64,000 nt of DNA from CAZIUL01 sp964542475 (GTDB lineage: Bacteria > Planctomycetota > B15-G4 > CAYZWU01): positions 1 through 64,000 of the forward strand of contig CAZIUL010000020.1 in NCBI GenBank assembly GCA_964542475.1, written 5' to 3'. Under the pieces are notes generated by a model. It made no database searches. It saw nothing but the letters and a program-made list of their open reading frames with translations, and was not told the origin of the DNA. Below are positions 59,214-64,000 of this stretch, one piece after another (position 1 is the stretch's first letter; each line of letters begins with the position of its first letter). Both the position numbers and the translations under genes were made by a program.

Positions 59214-61226
59214 TCATCGGCCAAGCACAACCGAATTGTCCATCATGTGTTTTACACCCTTGACCGCTTTTGCAAAGTTCTTGTAGTCGCAAGCGTCATA
59301 TATCCTTTTTCGAAGCTCCAGGCGGGCCTCGAACGAGATCGAACCCTCTTTTGCTTCATACCCTCCTTCGAACGATGCTGCTTCACCTTTCACCGCGCCG
59401 TACGACGGCAGGCTTGCGGCGCTGAACCCGTCGGGCAGCTCGATCGTCTCCGACAGCTCCACGAGACGCGAGGTGCGCGCGCGGAACGGGTATTTCCGCT
59501 CCTTCAGATCCAGGTTCATCCTGAGAAAAGATGCCGTGTCGGAAAACGGGTACGCGGCCACGCACGGCACGAAACGCATCTCATCGCCCACAACGGTCGC
59601 GTACCGCGGGATTCTGTACTCGATCGACACCTTGGTCGGCTCCGAAAGATCGTAAGGATCGTTGCGCACGACCGACCTGATTTCGGCCCGCGGAGAGATG
59701 GCGTGCATGACACGGCAGAAGTACTCGTGCCACATCGCCTTCATTCTCCTGCGGACCATGTTCGACCTGATGGAAGCGCCCGACTGACCCTCCGCCTTCA
59801 AGGTAAAGGATCCTTCGAGCTCGCCGTCCGCGTGCAGGCGGGACGAGCCATTGATCCTGAAGTAGTGGTTCTCGGGAGGGCTCAGCTGAGTGATCTGCAG
59901 GTCAGCCCCTTCAGGCACGCCAGGAAGGTAGTTCTGCTGCTGCTCAGCGCTGGACCAGAGCTCCCGCATGAAAGGGACCCACGTTGGATCAAGCAGCTTG
60001 TAGTCGCCGTAACCGGGGCATGTATCCAGGTAGTCCGCGTTCTTGATCAGTGTGACGCAGTGGTTGAACTGGTCCGCGGGGATGTAATCGATGCGCGAGC
60101 CCGCCATTGTCATGGCAGGGTACGATTCGAAGCCCGCTGCCCTGAGCATCGTGATGAGCATGCCCGCCTTGTCCTTGCAAACCCCGCAGCGGTCGTGAAG
60201 GTCCATCTCGCCCGTGTGAAGGGTGAAACCCTCGCCTTCTCCCATGGAGATGCCCGAATACCTTATGTTGTCGGCAACCCAGTGAGTCAGTATCCACACC
60301 TTCTCCTTGTCGCTTTCCACGCCTAGCAGAAGCTCATCCACCTTGGCCTGGACCTTCGGGGTCACCTCGAAGCTTCCGTAATCTTCGTTCACGTTGTAAA
60401 ACCACAGGCTTTTGGCTATCCAGTCCGGCGAGGTGGACAGGAGAAGCTTGGTGCCCACATCCGACCTGGAAACCATGTTCGATTCGCTCTTAAACGGCTC
60501 GATCCCCTCCTTTGTCCAGTTGTATTCGACCTTGTCCCCGTGAAAACGGATCGATGAGGCGACCTCACCGTTGTAGACCTCGTACTGCAGGGGCTTGTCC
60601 TTGGGCATTATCGCTGTGTAGCTCTTCTCGATCACATGGTTCGAGCTGTAGAACTCCACGATGTCGTAGAAGTGTCCTCGCATCGGAGGGATGAAACGTT
60701 CATCCTCTTCCCCTTCGCCTTCGCGAAGCAGCGCGTACGTGAACCCCTTCTTGAACGATTCCACGTAGACCCCGTCACCCGCCTCCAAGCGGCCGATGGG
60801 AAGCATCACCTGGCGCATGCCCCAGTAGATGGCGCGCGCCGGGGCGGGGTAGTCCATGGCTTCCTGCGGCGCGATCTCCTTCACGGTCCCGTCCTTCCTG
60901 ATGATCCTGGCGCGCTTGATCTCCACGTGACCGGAGAGTGGATCGTAATCAAAGGTGATTGCGCGCAGGTTGAGCCCGCCGGACTCGGCCAGGACCTTCC
61001 ACAACCGCTTCTGAGTGACGTAGGCCAGCCCGCTCGGCTGCACATCCGAGACGGTACGGTCGAAAACGAGCACGGAGCCCGACCCGGAGTACTTTCCCGC
61101 ATCCCCTGCATCCGTTATCATCCGCCTCAATTCATCGGCTTCCTGTGCGCGCCCGCCGGAAGATGAAGCAGCGAAGATCAGCAGTACGGAAAATAAGAGG
61201 ACAGGGTTTGGCAATCTACGTTTCAT
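59214..61226 (-). CDS. DUF3857 and transglutaminase-like cysteine protease-fold protein, exported
   Basis: 670 aa with signal peptide (LLFSVLLIFAASSSGGRAQ). DUF3857 beta domain (about residues 30-240), then transglutaminase-like catalytic domain with the complete triad: Cys350 in DRCGVCKDKAGML, His389 in QFNHCVTL and Asp413 in LLDPTWVPF. A beta-rich C-terminal domain follows. Such proteins are periplasmic or surface enzymes of unknown substrate. A paralogue with a lost triad follows it immediately, suggesting a complex of active and inactive partners. Confidence 0.9.
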   Translation of the reverse strand: MKRRLPNPVLLFSVLLIFAASSSGGRAQEADELRRMITDAGDAGKYSGSGSVLVFDRTVSDVQPSGLAYVTQKRLWKVLAESGGLNLRAITFDYDPLSGHVEIKRARIIRKDGTVKEIAPQEAMDYPAPARAIYWGMRQVMLPIGRLEAGDGVYVESFKKGFTYALLREGEGEEDERFIPPMRGHFYDIVEFYSSNHVIEKSYTAIMPKDKPLQYEVYNGEVASSIRFHGDKVEYNWTKEGIEPFKSESNMVSRSDVGTKLLLSTSPDWIAKSLWFYNVNEDYGSFEVTPKVQAKVDELLLGVESDKEKVWILTHWVADNIRYSGISMGEGEGFTLHTGEMDLHDRCGVCKDKAGMLITMLRAAGFESYPAMTMAGSRIDYIPADQFNHCVTLIKNADYLDTCPGYGDYKLLDPTWVPFMRELWSSAEQQQNYLPGVPEGADLQITQLSPPENHYFRINGSSRLHADGELEGSFTLKAEGQSGASIRSNMVRRRMKAMWHEYFCRVMHAISPRAEIRSVVRNDPYDLSEPTKVSIEYRIPRYATVVGDEMRFVPCVAAYPFSDTASFLRMNLDLKERKYPFRARTSRLVELSETIELPDGFSAASLPSYGAVKGEAASFEGGYEAKEGSISFEARLELRKRIYDACDYKNFAKAVKGVKHMMDNSVVLGR

Positions 61227-61292
61227 TGTGCTTTCCTCGAAGATGCTGATGAAGGTTCAGAGGTTCAGGGGTTTGTTCAACCGGGCCTCCCG

Positions 61293-62987
61293 TCATTTCA
61301 GTGTCTCTTCGATGGGAAAAACCGGCCTTATGTCTATGGGCACGTTTTCGATCCGCTTCAACGCGGCCTCGGTTTCGGGGCTGAGGATGCGGTACTTTTC
61401 TATGAGCTGTTTTGCACCCTCGTAGTCGCCCTCGGCTTCGATGACCAGAACATCGTGCGAAAGACCGCGAACAGCCTCCCGGATCGCGTCGTCGTTCACG
61501 AAAAAGCAGCCGTTTTCATCCACGCCTATGCCGCCCTTTTCCATGATGTAGTTGAGCTGGATAGCCATGCCCCCTCCGTGCGCCTCGTGAATCCCGAAGC
61601 GGATCGAGCGGAACATGCCCCCGACATAGGTCGAATACAGGGTTTGTTCCATCTCCTTTGGCAGGACACCCCGGTCCACGAGAAACTGGACGTTGTAAAC
61701 CCCGAGTATGTCGGCCTTGCACTCCTCGATCGTGGAATAGATCTCCTTGAGCTCCTTGTTGACCGTTGTTTCCGTTCCGTCGATCGTGATCCTCCCGGGC
61801 CCGAGGCCGTGGCTGACCTCGTGCAGGAGAATGTGGGTGAACCATACGTCGAAGGAGATGCGCTCCAGCTCTTTCTCGGCGAGCACCTCTTTAACGATGG
61901 GCATGTAGATCTTTTCGTACTTGGCCTTCAGGATGTTTTTCAGCATGACCTTCTTGGAGCCCTTTGCCTCGCGCACCCGCTCGTCATTGGGCAGGTTGAA
62001 GGCAATGGTCTGGATACCGGCCTTGGTGTCGCCGGCCGTGAACACCTCGTTGACGACCTTGATGGGCGATGATGACCCGCGGTCGAAGTTCTTGTGCTCC
62101 TCCGGGTTGGGAAGGTTCTTCTCCATCTCGTCGAGGCTCTCGCCTATCTTTTCCAGCTTGGCGCTCTCTTCGGCGTCCACCACGCACACGAACGACTCGA
62201 ACGCGGCCTTGTATCCGAAAAGGCCGTCCTCGTACACTTCGTACGGCCCGATCACAACCTCGATATCACCGGAAAGGTCCATCCAGTCCATGTCGCTCTG
62301 ATAGTAGTCATCCGACAGAAAAGCGTCCGCCCTGCTTTTCAGGAAGACACCGAGGGTCGGGTCGTTCGTCGTTTCCGCGGCTTTGCGGAGCAGTGCAGCT
62401 GCCGGCTCGAGCTGTTCAGCAAAAAACTCGGAATAGGGAATCGCCGCAAGACCGTCATCTTTTCGGCGAATCACGGTGAAGTTGCTCTCAAAGGCCTCGC
62501 GATCCCCGGGGTGTTCCTCCAGCCAGTTCTTGAACTCATCCTTTGTCATGTCCAGTGGATAAAAGTTGGCGCCCTCGGGTTTGGCAGCGTCGTTGATAAA
62601 TGGGTGCTCCTCATCGAGCCTGTCCCAGGGACCGAACATGGTCTTGAAGTATTCGAGATGGACTCCTGCATCCTTTTCAGGCCGGCTGGAAAGCTCCTCC
62701 TTTATTGCCGGGTTATCGCCGCTTACCTGCAAAAGGAAGGCGCTGTCCATGTACTTTGCAGCCTTCACGAGAAGCTCCAGGGTTTCCCTTTCGGATTCGG
62801 GCAAAGAGGAAATATCGCAGGAAAGGATCACCGGAACGAGCTTGTCGAGCTGGATTTTCACTTTCTGGGCCGGTTGTTTCGTCTTGACCAAATCTTTGGA
62901 GGTGCCTGATCCCTTGTTGCCTGCGGGACATCCCAGAAAAACGAAAAGGGCAAGAACCATCAGTACTGCTTCGAAACGCAAAAACAT
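61293..62987 (-). CDS. lipoprotein peptidase of the M49 (dipeptidyl peptidase III-like) type
   Basis: Lipobox FLGC after a short signal peptide. The zinc site is HEVSHGLGPGRI (His389, Glu390, His393) with the second motif EECKADILG (Glu421, Glu422). Both have the family M49 layout, though the first is HExxH rather than the six-residue HExxGH of eukaryotic DPP III; a bacterial M49-like group with this form is known. 564 aa. Probably a membrane-anchored peptidase acting in the periplasm. 66 bp before the DUF3857 pair on the same strand. Confidence 0.8.
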   Translation of the reverse strand: MFLRFEAVLMVLALFVFLGCPAGNKGSGTSKDLVKTKQPAQKVKIQLDKLVPVILSCDISSLPESERETLELLVKAAKYMDSAFLLQVSGDNPAIKEELSSRPEKDAGVHLEYFKTMFGPWDRLDEEHPFINDAAKPEGANFYPLDMTKDEFKNWLEEHPGDREAFESNFTVIRRKDDGLAAIPYSEFFAEQLEPAAALLRKAAETTNDPTLGVFLKSRADAFLSDDYYQSDMDWMDLSGDIEVVIGPYEVYEDGLFGYKAAFESFVCVVDAEESAKLEKIGESLDEMEKNLPNPEEHKNFDRGSSSPIKVVNEVFTAGDTKAGIQTIAFNLPNDERVREAKGSKKVMLKNILKAKYEKIYMPIVKEVLAEKELERISFDVWFTHILLHEVSHGLGPGRITIDGTETTVNKELKEIYSTIEECKADILGVYNVQFLVDRGVLPKEMEQTLYSTYVGGMFRSIRFGIHEAHGGGMAIQLNYIMEKGGIGVDENGCFFVNDDAIREAVRGLSHDVLVIEAEGDYEGAKQLIEKYRILSPETEAALKRIENVPIDIRPVFPIEETLK

Positions 62988-63054
62988 GTCGCTACTCCTG
63001 AACTCTTTCTTCGGTTACGGCGCCGACAGAGCGGCGCCCTCCAGATCCTCTGTC

Positions 63055-63471
63055 TCATTTTTTAGCCATTAAAAGCTCTTCCAGGGCGCTCAAAAGATCC
63101 AGCGCGGAAAGGATCCCCACGAGCTCGCCTTTCTTGTTCTGAACCGGCAAGGCCCCGTAACGCTGCTCGCGAAAAAGCACAACCGCCTTCCTTATCTTGT
63201 CGTAGGTGTGAACCACCTCCGGGTTTTTGGTCATCACATCAGCTACTGAAATGTCTTCGTTGATGTCGTAATACGATGTCCAGTCATCGACGTTTTCCGC
63301 CCACTTGGGACGCCTCAGGTCCCTGTCGCTTATGATGCCCGCGAGCTTATCCCCCTCCACAACAGGAAGGTGCCGCACCCTGTGGGTCTGCATCACCAGG
63401 AACGCGTCCTTGACCGACATGCCCGGCTTGACCGTGATCAGTTTGGTTGTCATGTACTTGCTGATCTTCAC
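63055..63471 (-). CDS. CBS-pair protein
   Basis: 138 aa made only of two CBS domains (about residues 8-60 and 75-133; KISKYMTTKLITVKPGMSVKDAFLVM and VADVMTKNPEVVHTYDKIRKAVVLF). Binds an adenosine-type nucleotide and senses energy state in many proteins. No other domain is present. Upstream of the M49-like gene with 68 bp between them. Target unknown. Confidence 0.93.
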   Translation of the reverse strand: MKISKYMTTKLITVKPGMSVKDAFLVMQTHRVRHLPVVEGDKLAGIISDRDLRRPKWAENVDDWTSYYDINEDISVADVMTKNPEVVHTYDKIRKAVVLFREQRYGALPVQNKKGELVGILSALDLLSALEELLMAKK

Positions 63472-63522
63472 TTCTTATCTCCGTTCTTGAATGTCATCCC
63501 TGATTAAAGATGAAAGCCTATC

Positions 63523-64000
63523 CTACCGTCTCCTCCTCCTGCCGCCCTTGCGGCTGTCCCCGCGGCCGTCCCTGCGGCTGTCCCTGCGGCCGTTTCTATC
63601 ACCTCCTCGCCCACGGTCTTGCGTACGCTGTCCCCCGGATGACGATCCGCTTTTCTCCGCATCATGCTCATCGTTTCTCAGGTAAAGCGGCTTGTGCAGC
63701 GTCTCCTGGTAGAACCTGTCGAACAGCATGGCCAGAACTTCCGTGGACTCGTTTCGCTCGCTTACATTCTTGGCCAATGGAATGAATCGACAAAGCCGCT
63801 CGCGGTCCAGGTGGTCGAGCCCGCGGTATTTCTCCTCGAGCATCACGAGGAGCCGCGCGGCAACTCGTTCTTCCAGCTCCTCATCCGTTGGCAGCTCCTT
63901 CCTTATCAGCACGAGCCCGTGGCGCTTGGCCCTTTTTTCGAGCTCCACCTCCTCGAGCTGGGAAACGAGGCTGATGGCGACTCCACCCTCGCCCGCTCGC
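63523..64000 (-). CDS. DEAD-box RNA helicase, C-terminal part (gene continues beyond the window)
   Basis: The reading frame enters at the right edge with RAGEGGVAISLVSQLEEVEL, the motif VI region of a DEAD-box helicase (usually HRxGRTxRAGxxGxAISLV). A charged C-terminal extension follows, ending in an Arg/Gly/Ser-rich tail (RGGDRNGRRDSRRDGRGDSR and KGGRRRRR), typical of RNA-binding tails in DeaD/RhlE-like proteins. The 5' part is outside the window. A GTG at 63948 opens the frame but is internal, not the start. Confidence 0.88.
   Translation of the reverse strand, partial: RAGEGGVAISLVSQLEEVELEKRAKRHGLVLIRKELPTDEELEERVAARLLVMLEEKYRGLDHLDRERLCRFIPLAKNVSERNESTEVLAMLFDRFYQETLHKPLYLRNDEHDAEKSGSSSGGQRTQDRGRGGDRNGRRDSRRDGRGDSRKGGRRRRR

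Overview
The window is a stretch of GC-rich chromosome from a Gram-negative-type (two-membrane) bacterium. Evidence for an outer envelope includes a porin-like outer-membrane protein, several lipoproteins with lipoboxes, many signal peptides and secreted proteases. Anaerobic or facultatively anaerobic metabolism is suggested by indolepyruvate:ferredoxin oxidoreductase genes (iorA/iorB), two B12-type radical SAM proteins and a DUF6485 Cys-rich protein. Nothing here fixes the phylum. The mix (C25 gingipain-like proteases, DUF3857/transglutaminase proteins, FG-GAP and HEAT proteins, TPR membrane proteins) resembles Desulfobacterota-like or uncultured candidate-phylum genomes, and that is inference. 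No phage, insertion sequence, transposase or CRISPR array was seen.

Layout. 0-5.5 kb: a small membrane protein, a seven-bladed-propeller lipoprotein and a C25 protease. 5.6-10.3 kb: a minus-strand metal (probably zinc) uptake cluster of His-rich small protein, His-rich porin-like protein, and ABC binding protein, ATPase and permease. 10.6-14.7 kb: two overlapping envelope-glycan-type membrane proteins and an RRM RNA-binding protein. 14.8-19 kb: a minus-strand group of Rossmann protein, GMC oxidoreductase and FG-GAP lipoprotein. 19.3-24 kb: GH38 mannosidase, Mut7-C protein, metallophosphoesterase and a CPxC protein. 24.3-29.6 kb: trkH-trkA-HEAT operon. 29.8-33 kb: DAHP synthase, then glycerate kinase and hydroxyacid dehydrogenase. 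33.1-37 kb: MFS transporter, GYF/Yip1-type membrane protein and a candidate selenoprotein. 37-45 kb: sulfatase, second C25 protease, oligoendopeptidase F, a Thr-type sulfatase-like hydrolase and tRNA-Glu. 45.2-54 kb: carboxypeptidase-regulatory-repeat protein, two radical SAM proteins, an EIIA domain, DUF6485 and iorAB. 54-64 kb: histidine kinase, BtpA-family protein, two DUF3857 proteins, an M49-like peptidase, a CBS protein and the 3' end of a DEAD-box helicase.

The two most unusual things are these. (1) At 36256-37008 a gene with a good promoter, ribosome-binding site and signal peptide carries an in-frame TGA in a Cys-Gln-TGA-Cys-Gly-rich context. The TGA is directly followed by a hairpin shaped like a bacterial SECIS element, and the frame continues without interruption into a thioredoxin-like/coiled-coil protein. 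This is a candidate selenoprotein. (2) Two families of dispersed long palindromic elements lie between genes. Family A (about 178 bp, termini TARCCCGC...GCGGGYTA) has four full copies and three deleted or half copies. In three cases its terminal TAA/TAG is the stop codon of the adjacent gene, and in a fourth the element's interior supplies the stop. Family B shares inverted termini CCTTAATGCGTCA and occurs twice, each time beside a family A copy.

Most start codons were chosen from ribosome-binding-site spacing and signal-peptide logic. Family calls rest on motifs recognised by eye and were not checked by database search.
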